Part shown: piece after piece, positions 23,804 through 32,391 of the stretch
Numbering within the stretch: position 1 is the stretch's first letter
Layout of the letters: each line of letters starts with the position of its first letter
Source of the DNA: an uncultured Lachnospiraceae bacterium
GTDB lineage: Bacteria > Bacillota > Clostridia > Lachnospirales > Lachnospiraceae
Length of the DNA: 42,897 bases
Reading direction: 5' to 3'
NCBI GenBank assembly: GCA_948794795.1
Contig: CAQGLR010000033.1
Coordinates: 1 to 42,897 of the forward strand
Notes under the pieces: model-generated
Databases searched by the model: none
What the model was told of the DNA's origin: nothing
The model's input: only the letters and a program-made list of their open reading frames with translations
Program-made: the position numbers and the translations under genes

Positions 23804-24361
23804 ATGAGCGATATACAAAAGCCAAGTTTTTCTTTACTTAACCAGAAAGAGGTTGATGCTTTAGTTGATTTCCTCAACGACAAAAGAAATTCTATTAACA
23901 GCGATGTAATGAACCAGAACAGTATTGATAAGCTTATAACACTTATCACAGGTGACAGCAACCATATAATTTTAGACCTTTTTGACCCATTTGCAAGTGT
24001 GGACCCAGGTCTTCTTGCTGCCCTTGATTTCCGTATTGATGAAAAAGATGTATGTGAACTCTGCTGTTCTGTAGATGATTCCTCAGGATTTATTTCACTT
24101 TCAGCACGCAACACTATTACGGGCAAAGTCTTAAGCATTACCCCTAAGCTTATTAATGAAAATGACACTGAAGAATGGGGATATTCAATTTCACCAGTCT
24201 TCTTTAACCGCATCGCTAAGATTTTCAACCTGAAGTATACAACAGAAACACATGACACAATTTGCAATATATTTGCTAAACACACATATGGTTCAGAAGA
24301 CCACAAGATAGCAGAAATATATCTTCCAGCTAACCAGGCACTGCTTGAATGTATGCTGTAA
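23804..24361 (+). CDS. Hypothetical soluble protein, 185 residues
   Basis: The family is not recognised. The product is acidic and soluble, with no signal peptide or membrane helix. It contains a Cys pair (CELCCSVDD, about residues 84-92) and an alternating beta pattern in the middle (SGFISLSARNTITGKVLSITP). GGAGG lies 8 bases before the ATG at 23804. It is a single-gene unit with its own promoter at 23706 and a strong terminator at 24391. Confidence 0.8.
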   Translation: MSDIQKPSFSLLNQKEVDALVDFLNDKRNSINSDVMNQNSIDKLITLITGDSNHIILDLFDPFASVDPGLLAALDFRIDEKDVCELCCSVDDSSGFISLSARNTITGKVLSITPKLINENDTEEWGYSISPVFFNRIAKIFNLKYTTETHDTICNIFAKHTYGSEDHKIAEIYLPANQALLECML

Positions 24362-24390
24362 TTGCTTATATGTTTATAATTGTCATGCAC

Positions 24391-24420
24391 AAAAAGGCAA
24401 AACACATGTTTTGCCTTTTT
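24391..24420. terminator. Strong bidirectional terminator
   Basis: AAAAAGGCAAAAC and its exact inverse flank ACAT, giving a 13-bp stem with A and T tracts on both sides. It ends the 23804 gene and probably also the minus-strand operon ending at 24485. Confidence 0.85.
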
Positions 24421-24484
24421 GTTTTCTTATTTAGAAGGATATGATATAATCTTAAACTGGATTTACAGCACCATTGTCCTGTTT

Positions 24485-24697
24485 CTAATCAAAGTCAGTA
24501 ATACGTTCAAGCATCTTGCGGTAACGCAGCCTTACTATCTCATTTTTAGCCAGGACATCTTTCTCATCACCTGTATACTGGCAGCGTATACAATAATATT
24601 CATCCTTATCCTTATCATAAAACATATCTATGTCCAGGTCACGCATAAAGCATGAAGGACACCTGAAATTTAATTTGCCTTTTCCAGATTGAGCCAT
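24485..24697 (-). CDS. Small zinc-ribbon protein
   Basis: The 70-residue protein has two CxxC pairs, CPSC (13-16) and CIRC (36-39), with an acidic segment between them, a rubredoxin-like or zinc-ribbon knuckle. AGGAGG precedes the ATG by 10 bases. Its start overlaps the end of the barrel protein gene by 28 bases in another frame, so the two are translationally coupled. A nucleic-acid-binding or chaperone-like role is possible, but the function is unknown. Confidence 0.75.
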   Translation of the reverse strand: MAQSGKGKLNFRCPSCFMRDLDIDMFYDKDKDEYYCIRCQYTGDEKDVLAKNEIVRLRYRKMLERITDFD

Positions 24698-26511
24698 GTT
24701 GCAAATACCTCCTTATCACTGATTTTCTTCTGGTAACCAAGTGTAAACATTGGTGAGAATGCATAACCTTCCCTGATATACCCTTCCACATCCTTAGCAT
24801 CTGTACTTAATGATACTTTTGTTTCAATAGCAGGAACTACAGCAGAAACACTATTTGCGCCTTCCATTGATTCTTCACGGCACTTATATTCATATTCCAG
24901 TGACTTTGTTTCACTATCTTTAATAAGTGAAAGTTTAATACCTGTCATATCTTCTGGATACTCTGTTGTACCATAACATGCAACCATATATTCATTAATT
25001 GTCACATCTGCATCTGGATTGCTCATTTCCAGTATATTTCTTTCAATCTTAATATTTGAAGCACCTTCTTCAAAGTAAATCTTTGTCTGAAGCTTTACTG
25101 TAAGGTCATAGAACTCAATATCTACAGGGTCAAGTGTAAGGATTCTTGTATTTCCTTCCTGTGAGAAGCTTGCATGTGTACGGCACAGGCATAAGTCAAC
25201 TTCTTCACCATTATAGCATACTTTAGCACTGCGTATTGTCCCCTCACCTGCATAATGTGTAAAGTAACCTGCACGGTATTTTTCCTGTATAAGGAATGGA
25301 TATGACGCATCCTGCACATGTTTTGTGCCAATGCCTACTTCCCACTTAAGTTTTGCAGCATATGGCCTTAAGTCCACAATAGCACCACCCTGGTCCATAT
25401 TCACACATGCCCTCATATAAGGGTCTGCATACCAGAAAATCTGCTTGTCTGAACCATAAAGTATATCTTTCCAAAGGGCACATTCCGGCTCTGTATAAGA
25501 TTTATTCTCCCTGTAATAATCTGCAAACTCAGCCATTGTCATGTCAACAAGCTTGCCTTCCTTCTTTAACTGGCCATAATAAGCCATTCCGTCTTCATAA
25601 GACTTGGCAAGCAGCTCATAAGGTGCTTCCCAGCGTCCCATCTTATTTAACCAGCCTGGCCCTACAAACATCATATTATAGGCATAACCATTATTGTATT
25701 TCTCAAGATGGCGGTACTGGTCAATCAGGTTATAGAGATAAGGGTATTCCCATGTTTTGCTGTCATAAATCATTCCACGCAGTACGTTCTGTGGATGTGT
25801 ACCAAAGTTGGAACCATTGCCGTCATAACATGCCAGAAGGTCGCGTGACAAGTGAGGGATTGCTACAATACCACTGTCTTCCTCTTCATTGGCAGCTGGT
25901 GCGTGTGTATTCTGTTTAGAAGGAATCCAAGGGTTCCAAGGACCTCCGTCAAAAAGTGTATACCATGAATTATTACATGTATGGTATGCTTTTGGCCCTT
26001 CCTCCCAGCAAGTGGCAACTGCACACTTTACCATAGGGTATTTTTCTTTAATATAGTTAGTCAGCTCTGCATCCATATAATATGAACCAGTTGACTCTGG
26101 ATAGAATCCAAAGCGGTCATAAAACTTTCCAAATACATCATCTACAATGCTCTTTTTATCTTCCATGGAAAACATCCAGATACAAAAATCCTTTGTCTTA
26201 TATTTCTCACGGAACTCTTTACAAGGAAGCCCCAGTAAAGAGAGCGCAATCTCATCACCATACTTCTCATGGTGTTCTTTAGCTATTTCTACAGCTTCAT
26301 CATTAAACAGGCTGGCATAAGTCATCTGTATTGTTACTTTCAGGTTATTTTTATGTGCTGTATCCTGCTGGAACTTAAAAATATCCAAAGACTCTGTAAG
26401 AAGTGCCTTTCTTCCAATATCTTCTGCCTTGCCCTGCCCAGTTACCTTCTCTGCATATTCTGGAACCATCTCTGGACGGTGGATAATATTAACAACAAAT
26501 GTATTTTCCAT
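24670..26511 (-). CDS. Glycoside hydrolase / deacetylase-type (beta/alpha) barrel protein
   Basis: The 613-residue cytoplasmic protein has no signal peptide. The first 330 residues look like the NodB/GH57/GH38-type (beta/alpha)7 barrel, with a YGDEIALSLLGLP segment and FGFYPESTGSYYMDAELTNY as the most telling stretches. The C-terminal 250 residues are a beta-rich domain like those in GH57 or GH38 enzymes. The catalytic residues cannot be assigned with confidence. The promoter TTGACA/TATACT lies at 26600-26572, and a LacI-type palindrome at 26544 points to sugar control. It is most likely a carbohydrate-active enzyme of the adjacent maltodextrin regulon, but the activity is unproven. Confidence 0.65.
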   Translation of the reverse strand: MENTFVVNIIHRPEMVPEYAEKVTGQGKAEDIGRKALLTESLDIFKFQQDTAHKNNLKVTIQMTYASLFNDEAVEIAKEHHEKYGDEIALSLLGLPCKEFREKYKTKDFCIWMFSMEDKKSIVDDVFGKFYDRFGFYPESTGSYYMDAELTNYIKEKYPMVKCAVATCWEEGPKAYHTCNNSWYTLFDGGPWNPWIPSKQNTHAPAANEEEDSGIVAIPHLSRDLLACYDGNGSNFGTHPQNVLRGMIYDSKTWEYPYLYNLIDQYRHLEKYNNGYAYNMMFVGPGWLNKMGRWEAPYELLAKSYEDGMAYYGQLKKEGKLVDMTMAEFADYYRENKSYTEPECALWKDILYGSDKQIFWYADPYMRACVNMDQGGAIVDLRPYAAKLKWEVGIGTKHVQDASYPFLIQEKYRAGYFTHYAGEGTIRSAKVCYNGEEVDLCLCRTHASFSQEGNTRILTLDPVDIEFYDLTVKLQTKIYFEEGASNIKIERNILEMSNPDADVTINEYMVACYGTTEYPEDMTGIKLSLIKDSETKSLEYEYKCREESMEGANSVSAVVPAIETKVSLSTDAKDVEGYIREGYAFSPMFTLGYQKKISDKEVFATWLNLEKAN

Positions 26512-26543
26512 TTTTGCATACTCCTTTTATTTTATTATTATGT

Positions 26544-26555
26544 GCAACCGGTTGC
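26544..26555. promoter_or_regulatory. LacI/CcpA-type operator, barrel protein gene
   Basis: GCAACCGGTTGC is a perfect 12-base palindrome with the central CG of LacI-family sites. It lies about 10-21 bases after the predicted transcription start, where a bound protein would block elongation. Confidence 0.65.
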
Positions 26556-26571
26556 TCAACACTTTATAAAT

Positions 26572-26600
26572 AGTATAATTAAACTGCTCCCTTTTGTCAA
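26572..26600 (-). promoter_or_regulatory. Promoter of the barrel protein operon
   Basis: On the minus strand a perfect TTGACA (26600-26595) and TATACT (26577-26572) are 17 bases apart, 60 bases before the start codon. Confidence 0.75.
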
Positions 26601-26617
26601 TGCATAAGTTTTAAAAA

Positions 26618-27388
26618 TTATAAAATATTTATTGCAATTATGCCTAATACCAGAAGATGGACAGGGTAGAAAGCATAATAAACATATTTAGGCAGTATAT
26701 CCTTACGCTGTTCATTATAGAACCATATACCATAAAATGACAATGGACCTGTAACATATAACAGGCTGGCTATCATACCTAGTATAGTTTTTAATACGTT
26801 TTTTGAATAGAAAAGATAAAAAATTGCTGTAAGCAGTACCAGACAAAGCCCATATGCTGACACAAGCAATGTTACCCATACAACAGCACATAAAACTATA
26901 ACACCTTTAAGCAGGCTTATCACAATACCCTTCTTATCCTTAAACAAGTCCAGGAAATATAACATAAGCAAGCATACACACATTGATATAAGTGCATTCT
27001 GGCTGCTCCAGTCTACAACTTTCTGGCTGTTTGCCAGGTCATATGGGATTTCACTAACCAGTGCAAATACAACCATAGACAGCAGGTATTTACGGTAATC
27101 AGATGTATTCCTGAATCCCTCAACAAGAAGATAAGCAAAAAGAGGTACAGCAAGCCCTCCAATTAACTGCATTACAGAACCTATGCCCGCCATAACCATA
27201 AGATGTGAATCCTGGGACATTGCTTCCGATAATTCTGCCTGTGTATACTGGTCAAGATTTATTATCCCCTTTTCTATAATTGTAATACCTATAGACTGTA
27301 CTAGCATAGTGGCACATGCAAAAATTTTAAGCCCATCAGCACTGACACTTGGCAGCCTCCAGGCAATGCGCCTTCCTGTCTTCTGCAT
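26618..27388 (-). CDS. TraX-family membrane protein
   Basis: The 256-residue polytopic protein has about eight hydrophobic segments and resembles the TraX/acyltransferase-3-like family. The evidence is the start SADGLKIFACATMLVQSIGI, the central VPLFAYLLVEGFRNTSDYRKYL, SEIPYDLA, and the end FYPVHLLVLGIIAI. TraX acetylates pilin on F plasmids; chromosomal relatives in Clostridia probably acetylate a surface molecule, but no function is proven. ATG 27388 is chosen because GGAGA lies about 8 bases upstream. The frame is open to 27508, but that part falls into repeat DNA. It is not part of a conjugation cluster here. Confidence 0.85.
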   Translation of the reverse strand: MQKTGRRIAWRLPSVSADGLKIFACATMLVQSIGITIIEKGIINLDQYTQAELSEAMSQDSHLMVMAGIGSVMQLIGGLAVPLFAYLLVEGFRNTSDYRKYLLSMVVFALVSEIPYDLANSQKVVDWSSQNALISMCVCLLMLYFLDLFKDKKGIVISLLKGVIVLCAVVWVTLLVSAYGLCLVLLTAIFYLFYSKNVLKTILGMIASLLYVTGPLSFYGIWFYNEQRKDILPKYVYYAFYPVHLLVLGIIAINIL

Positions 27389-27497
27389 CTGATATTCTCC
27401 TCTCTCTGTAAATAAGCGCAAAACCATTATTTTACAATCTGTACATTTTAATAAAGCATATATCTGGTATATAAACGGACGCAGTTTCCAATATACC

Positions 27498-27664
27498 TGT
27501 ATAGACATTTTCCTCCCAGTGGCACGCTCCCGCTACGTTAGCCCACGCAATGGCGCATAACAGCCCTATGTTTCTGCAAAACAAATTGTTTCGCAGAAAC
27601 ATTTAAAACGGGCTCTAAGCGCCAGCGGTGCTAAAGTGCCCCTGTACGGAATAATGTCTATACA
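27498..27664. repeat. Palindromic element, family B (167 bp)
   Basis: The outer arms are TGTATAGACATT (27498-27509) and its inverse (27653-27664). Nested inside, in order, are GGCAC/GTGCC, TTAGC/GCTAA, TGGCGC/GCGCCA, AGCCC/GGGCT and TGTTTCTGC/GCAGAAACA around a 15-base loop. The nested pairing over the whole length suggests either a non-autonomous mobile element or a long structured RNA. It shares no obvious sequence with family A. Its left arm abuts the leader of the TraX-like gene. Confidence 0.75.
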
Positions 27665-27757
27665 AGCATATGGAAATCTGCTGTCTTCTTAAAATTTGCC
27701 AGATAGATATATTATTTATACAAATTACTGCAATATTAGTAATATTCAAACATTTAG

Positions 27758-27912
27758 ATTACACAAAGATTATATTACTCTGGCAAATCCCAGATATTTT
27801 ACCAAAAGGCAGCTGTTACTGATACACTGCACCTTGTTTTGCTTAAATAAATACAACAGTTTCTATTAAACCTGCAAAACTTTATACACCACCAGGCACA
27901 ATGTCATTTAGT
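27758..27912. repeat. Repeat family A, copy 2a
   Basis: It starts ATTACACAAAGATTATATTA, continues CTCTGGCAAATCCC, TTTTACC and AAAGGCAGC, and ends GGCACAATGTCATTTAGT. This matches copy 1a (361-478) module by module, but with a longer middle. It is the left element of the second composite block. Confidence 0.7.
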
Positions 27913-27944
27913 CCAGCAGAACTTTATAAATATTTCACTTATAG

Positions 27945-28155
27945 GTTTTTGGAAATTAAATTTATACAAAGGCTATATTACTCTGGCAAGTTCCAAATGT
28001 TTTACCAAAAGGCAGCTGTTTGGGGGCGCTGGTGCTTAAATCTGGTTTTTTCAGATTTTATGCACCACTGCGCATCCCATCCAAGCGCAAGCGGCTGCCG
28101 ATGGTAAAATTTTGGAATTGCCAGAGCCACATAACTTATGAAATATTTAATTTTA
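27945..28155. repeat. Repeat family A, copy 2b (full palindromic element)
   Basis: The core palindrome runs from CTCTGGCAAGTTCC (27981) to GGAATTGCCAGAG (28126), with the same central hairpin as copy 1b (28031-28066). Positions 28021-28087 are identical to 583-649. The outer AT-rich arms have drifted, while the hairpin core has not. Confidence 0.8.
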
Positions 28156-28190
28156 ACCCCTCTATAAATCCGCTATTTACAAAAGAATTT

Positions 28191-28291
28191 CTTAACTAAA
28201 TGGCATTGCATCCAAGCGGGAGCGTGCTGCGGCTGGTAAAATTTTGGAATTGCCAGAGCTGCATAACTTGTGGAATATCTAATTTTCAAAA
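28191..28291. repeat. Repeat family A, copy 2c (half element)
   Basis: It runs from CTTAACTAAATGGCATTGCA through GCGTGCTGC and TGGTAAAATTTTGG to ATTGCCAGAG and an AATATCTAATTTTC flank, mirroring copy 1c. It ends about 57 bases from the malG stop codon. The stretch 27389-28347 holds no gene; it is filled by family B and family A repeats. Confidence 0.7.
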
Positions 28292-28347
28292 GCCCGCCGC
28301 CTGGATTATATCCCTCCAGGCCACGGACCTTATTATTTCCAAGATTT

Positions 28348-29208
28348 TTAACCTTTTACTGCGCCTCCGGTAATACCTTCTACATAGAATTTCTGCATAA
28401 TCATAAACAATATTGATATAGGTATAGAAACTAAAACGCCTCCTGCACAGAACTGGGTAAAATATTCATTAATAAGACTCTTATCCAGCATCTTATACAA
28501 TCCTATAGCAACTGTATACTTAGAAGATACACCTGCATTAAGAATCATTTTGGCAAATACGAAATCCATCCATGGTGCAAGGAAACTGCTTATAACAGTA
28601 TATACTACAATAGGACGGCTCATAGGAATTACCATCTGTAAAAAGATACGTGCTTCACTGCACCCGTCAATACGGGCAGCTTCACAAAGAGCCCTTGGCA
28701 CAGTATCAAAGAACCCTTTTGCAATCAGGTATCCAAGTCCTGATGAAGCAGAATATACCATTATCAGTCCTGCATAGCTGTTTGTCAGGCTGAATGTTTT
28801 TAATACGAAATATACAGCAATCATTGACAGCATACCTGGGAACAGGTTCAGTATAACCGCAATATTCATAAGTGGTTTCCTCATAGGAAAACGCATAATT
28901 GATGTTGCATATGCAACCATCAATACAAAAAGTGTGGAAATAACACAATTCACGCATGCAACAATAAACGTATTCAGGAACCACTGTGGAAACTGTGCTA
29001 CTGTATCAGGATGGAACAGTTTCACATAATTTGCAATGCTCCACTTCTGTGGAAAGAATGTGCTGGTATTAATACCAGTATACTCACTGAAAGATGTACA
29101 AACCAGCCAGACAATAGGAACCAGCCAGATAACAGCGAGTACCCCAATCAGCACATTGTGCATTATAATTGTTGATGTACGCTTATCTTTCATTTTCTTT
29201 ACTTTCAT
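28348..29208 (-). CDS. malG: Maltose/maltodextrin ABC transporter permease MalG
   Basis: The 286-residue inner subunit has about six membrane helices. The cytoplasmic EAA loop, which docks the ATPase, reads EAARIDGCSEARIF followed by IPMSRP. The C-terminus KFYVEGITGGAVKG is the typical MalG ending. The start codon overlaps the malF stop by one base (TAATG), showing coupling. It is the last gene of the malEFG operon; repeats rather than a clear terminator follow. Confidence 0.95.
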   Translation of the reverse strand: MKVKKMKDKRTSTIIMHNVLIGVLAVIWLVPIVWLVCTSFSEYTGINTSTFFPQKWSIANYVKLFHPDTVAQFPQWFLNTFIVACVNCVISTLFVLMVAYATSIMRFPMRKPLMNIAVILNLFPGMLSMIAVYFVLKTFSLTNSYAGLIMVYSASSGLGYLIAKGFFDTVPRALCEAARIDGCSEARIFLQMVIPMSRPIVVYTVISSFLAPWMDFVFAKMILNAGVSSKYTVAIGLYKMLDKSLINEYFTQFCAGGVLVSIPISILFMIMQKFYVEGITGGAVKG

Positions 29209-30668
29209 TATTGATATGTCCCCTCCTTATCCCCGCCAATCATATAGTTAAATGCAACTAATGTAAATACTGCACATATGATAAAGACAACAATACCAAT
29301 TACTGACGCCATCTTATAGTTATAATAATCCTGGGTCAGACGGAACAGCCATGTTACAAGCAAATCCACTTCCTGCGCCTGGGAATTAGCCAGTGCCTGG
29401 TTTGTGGTAGTATAAACATCCTGTGTAAGAAGATAGATAACGTTAAAGTTATTAATATTCTTTACAAAGTCTGTAACAAGTGCTGGTCCTGTTATAAATA
29501 ACATATAAGGCATAGTAATTTTAGTAAATATCTGGAATGGCTTTGCACCATCCATCTTTGCACTTTCTAACTGGTCCTCTGGAATATTCATCAGTACACC
29601 AGTGGCAATTAACATCTGGTAAGGAACACCAACCCATATATTGATTATTATAATCATTACATGTGCCCATCCTGGTGCAGACAGGAATGGTATATGGTTA
29701 GTTGATACCAGCCCAATATCTTGTAAAAAGCCAGTCAGATGTATGTTTGAACAAATTGTATTGACAATACCATTATCTGCAAAGAAGTTCCTTACAAGAA
29801 GAAGGGATACAAACTGTGGTACAGCAATAGTTATTACAAACAACAGACGCCAGAACTTTGGAAGCCTTGTTTTAGCACTGTTTAAGAGCAATGACAGCAA
29901 TATGCCGCCTATATAAGTAGTAATTGTTGAGAAGAAAGCCCATACTAGTGTCCAGCCCAGTACACGTACAAATGAATAACCGAAAGTTGCTGTAAGCCCG
30001 CCACCGCCAAAAAGTGTAATAAAGTTGCTAAAGCCTACCCATGTAAAAAGCTCTGATGGTGGCATATGCTGCTGGTCATAGTTAGTAAATGCTACAAACA
30101 CCAGCAAAAGAATTGGTATAATTGTAAATACAACAATACCAAGTACAGGAAGAGCCAGCAGTGTTATATGGAACTTCTCACCTATATATAACTTTATATC
30201 TTCCTTAAATGTGTTGATATGTTCCCCGTTCTCTTCCATAAGCTGGAGTTTGTATACGCTTGTCATATTCTTCATCCATACAACTATTGCAACAAACCAC
30301 ACAACAAAACTGAAAAGGGAGAATAACAAAATCATAAAAGAATGGTCATAATCATTAAATTCATTCTTCATTGTGTCAATATTAAAGACCATCTCTGCTT
30401 TTACAGTTCCCAGAGTTCCGAATTTAGGTACATATTGGGATGCAAAGAAAATTGTAAACAGTATTACTGCTGCTTCTAAAGCTGTCATAATAAATGCTTT
30501 TACAAACTGCTTACGCCTTACATAGCCTGCGCCCCACCACAATAGCGATAATTTTACAAAAATATCTCCCTTTACAACTGCTGTTCCAAAACCGGAGAAA
30601 AAACCACCAACAGCCTTGAAGAATCCGCTTACCGCTTCTGCAGCAGTGCTCTTTGTTTCATTCGCCAT
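29208..30668 (-). CDS. malF: Maltose/maltodextrin ABC transporter permease MalF
   Basis: The 486-residue permease has about eight membrane helices. The EAA loop is EDQLESAKMDGAKPFQIF. An extended N-terminal part (about residues 1-100) precedes the core and contains a WWGAGYVRRKQFVKAF-type amphipathic segment and an extra hydrophobic stretch, as in Firmicute MalF proteins. The ATG at 30668 has AAAGGAG 7 bases upstream. It is coupled to malG by TAATG. A hairpin at 30711 separates it from malE. Confidence 0.94.
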   Translation of the reverse strand: MANETKSTAAEAVSGFFKAVGGFFSGFGTAVVKGDIFVKLSLLWWGAGYVRRKQFVKAFIMTALEAAVILFTIFFASQYVPKFGTLGTVKAEMVFNIDTMKNEFNDYDHSFMILLFSLFSFVVWFVAIVVWMKNMTSVYKLQLMEENGEHINTFKEDIKLYIGEKFHITLLALPVLGIVVFTIIPILLLVFVAFTNYDQQHMPPSELFTWVGFSNFITLFGGGGLTATFGYSFVRVLGWTLVWAFFSTITTYIGGILLSLLLNSAKTRLPKFWRLLFVITIAVPQFVSLLLVRNFFADNGIVNTICSNIHLTGFLQDIGLVSTNHIPFLSAPGWAHVMIIIINIWVGVPYQMLIATGVLMNIPEDQLESAKMDGAKPFQIFTKITMPYMLFITGPALVTDFVKNINNFNVIYLLTQDVYTTTNQALANSQAQEVDLLVTWLFRLTQDYYNYKMASVIGIVVFIICAVFTLVAFNYMIGGDKEGTYQ

Positions 30669-30710
30669 AAATTTTCTCCTTTCCGGCAAAATAAAAACCA
30701 GCATTTTGCT

Positions 30711-30745
30711 AAAAAAGGCAGGCATACACCTATGCACGCCTGCCC
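30711..30745 (-). terminator. Intercistronic partial terminator between malE and malF
   Basis: On the minus strand GGCAGGCGTGCAT pairs with ATGCCTGCC (two bases bulged) and runs into TTTTTT. A hairpin here would reduce read-through so that the binding protein is made in excess over the permease, as is common in such operons. Confidence 0.65.
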
Positions 30746-30768
30746 ATTCCAGGTTAGCTGTATATTCT

Positions 30769-32109
30769 TTAACTTAATGGTGCAGTTACACCCTCTACAA
30801 GATTGTCAAGTGCTTTCTGGATTGCTTTATTATCCTTTGCTTTAATCTTACCCTTTGCAATCATTTCACCAAATGTCTTTGTTGTATCCCAGTATTTCTG
30901 GCCTACTGCCTGGATTACACCAATATCACCCTCTGATGTTGCAGCAGCAATAGCCTTATCCTGTTTAATAGCATCTGATGCAAGCACATTTAAGTTAGTA
31001 GGAGGCTGCTGTTTCATATCAAAATGAAGTTTCTGTGATTCTTCATTAGATATAAATTCTGCAAGAAGTACAGCCCATCCTGTATTTTTTGAATATGCAT
31101 TTACAGCTTCAAACTTATAACCATATGCTGGTGCCATCTGTATCTGCTTTTTACCAAGGGTATATGTTGGCAGCTTAGTTGCAGCATAACCATCTCCCCA
31201 TACTTTCTCAGCATTGCCACTGTCCCATGCACCAGAAATAACTGCACAGAGGTCACCTGATGCAATAGCATTAGAAATCTGTCCATCTGGTACAGGCATA
31301 AATGCTGGGTTAGAAGTAATATCAAGCATTGACTTTACTACATCAACACCTTCTATACCATCTGCACTTTTACCATTCCAGTCCATTGTTGTAGTACCAT
31401 CTTCATTAAGCCCTGTTTTAAAACCTGCCCCATAGAAGAATGATGCATTATACCAGCCAGAATTTAATGTCATGCCGACTTTCTTTTTGCCCTTGCTTGC
31501 TGCTGCAAGAAGTGAATCCCAGGTCTTTGCATCTTCTTCTGAAATAACAGAAGAATCATAATATAAGAAATATGTGTTAGCGCCACCTGTAGGGAAGCCA
31601 TACATCTTTCCATTCTGGCTTGCTGCTTCAATAGAATCTGGTGCATTTGCACTCTTTACATCATCAAGTGTCTTTTCTGCCTTTGTAAGAACTTCACTTA
31701 CATCATCAAGGGCGGCAAGAGCGCCTGCCCTTACAAGGTCTGCAAGCTGGTCACTTGCAAATGAATAAACATCTGCTGCCGCTTCAATATCTGTTAATAC
31801 TGTATCTTTTGCAGTTGATTCTGATTCTACACCAATCTGGATATCAAACTTCTGGTCTGAATAAGCACTCTCAAACTTTGAAACTACTTCCTTTAAATAG
31901 TCCTGGTCTTCTTCTGCTCCCCAGAGAGTCAGCTTTACTGTTTCATCTGAACCTCCGCCTGCATTTGAACCCTGCCCTCCAGTTGTTTCTGATGAACCCT
32001 TTGAATCTGATGAACCACCATTATTATCTCCTGATGAATCACCACATCCAGTTGTCATTGTTGCTACCATTGTTGCGCAAAGTAACATACTTAAGAGTTT
32101 TTTTCTCAT
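30769..32109 (-). CDS. malE: Maltose/maltodextrin-binding lipoprotein MalE
   Basis: This 446-residue family 1 solute-binding lipoprotein has a signal peptide with lipobox MTTGC (Cys22), then a Gly/Ser/Asn/Asp-rich linker up to about residue 55. The binding domain begins at VKLTLWGAEEDQDYLKE. Segments such as GKMYGFPTGGANTYFLYYD and ENAFIPVPDGQ-like AFMPVPDG match maltodextrin binders. AAGGAGG precedes the ATG. It is the first gene of malEFG, about 230 bases downstream of the predicted promoter at 32345-32373. Confidence 0.93.
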   Translation of the reverse strand: MRKKLLSMLLCATMVATMTTGCGDSSGDNNGGSSDSKGSSETTGGQGSNAGGGSDETVKLTLWGAEEDQDYLKEVVSKFESAYSDQKFDIQIGVESESTAKDTVLTDIEAAADVYSFASDQLADLVRAGALAALDDVSEVLTKAEKTLDDVKSANAPDSIEAASQNGKMYGFPTGGANTYFLYYDSSVISEEDAKTWDSLLAAASKGKKKVGMTLNSGWYNASFFYGAGFKTGLNEDGTTTMDWNGKSADGIEGVDVVKSMLDITSNPAFMPVPDGQISNAIASGDLCAVISGAWDSGNAEKVWGDGYAATKLPTYTLGKKQIQMAPAYGYKFEAVNAYSKNTGWAVLLAEFISNEESQKLHFDMKQQPPTNLNVLASDAIKQDKAIAAATSEGDIGVIQAVGQKYWDTTKTFGEMIAKGKIKAKDNKAIQKALDNLVEGVTAPLS

Positions 32110-32334
32110 TCCTTATTTCCTCCTTAAAATAAATTTTAATAACCCACCCAGTTGGTTATTCTGTACAATTTGCAGTTCCATTTCCTGTCTTTGCTGTGCA
32201 TATTATACCATTATCCATTTAATTGCTGTTTGCATTTTCAACTATATATTGTGCATTTACGCCCATATAATCCGTTTTTTTGCCAGGATAATAGTACCGC
32301 CAGACAATCTTCCACTATAAAACAACTAGCGTAT

Positions 32335-32373
32335 CCGTTTGCGCATAATAAAGCTAGAATACTATTACCTTAA
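32335..32373 (-). promoter_or_regulatory. Predicted malE promoter with LacI/CcpA-like site
   Basis: On the minus strand a weak -35 (TTAAGG, 32373-32368) and TATTAT (32350-32345) are 17 bases apart. ATGCGCAAACGG (32346-32335) overlaps the -10 end and is identical over 12 bases to the site at 33364-33375. The poor -35 fits a promoter that needs an activator, such as the AraC protein encoded next door. Confidence 0.5.
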
Positions 32374-32391
32374 TATTCCTGTTTTTTTACC

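Noticed and set aside
27389..27508. Forty-codon N-terminal extension of the TraX-like protein
   Set aside because: It overlaps the arm of the family B palindrome. The ATG at 27388 has a good ribosome binding site and gives the expected N-terminus.
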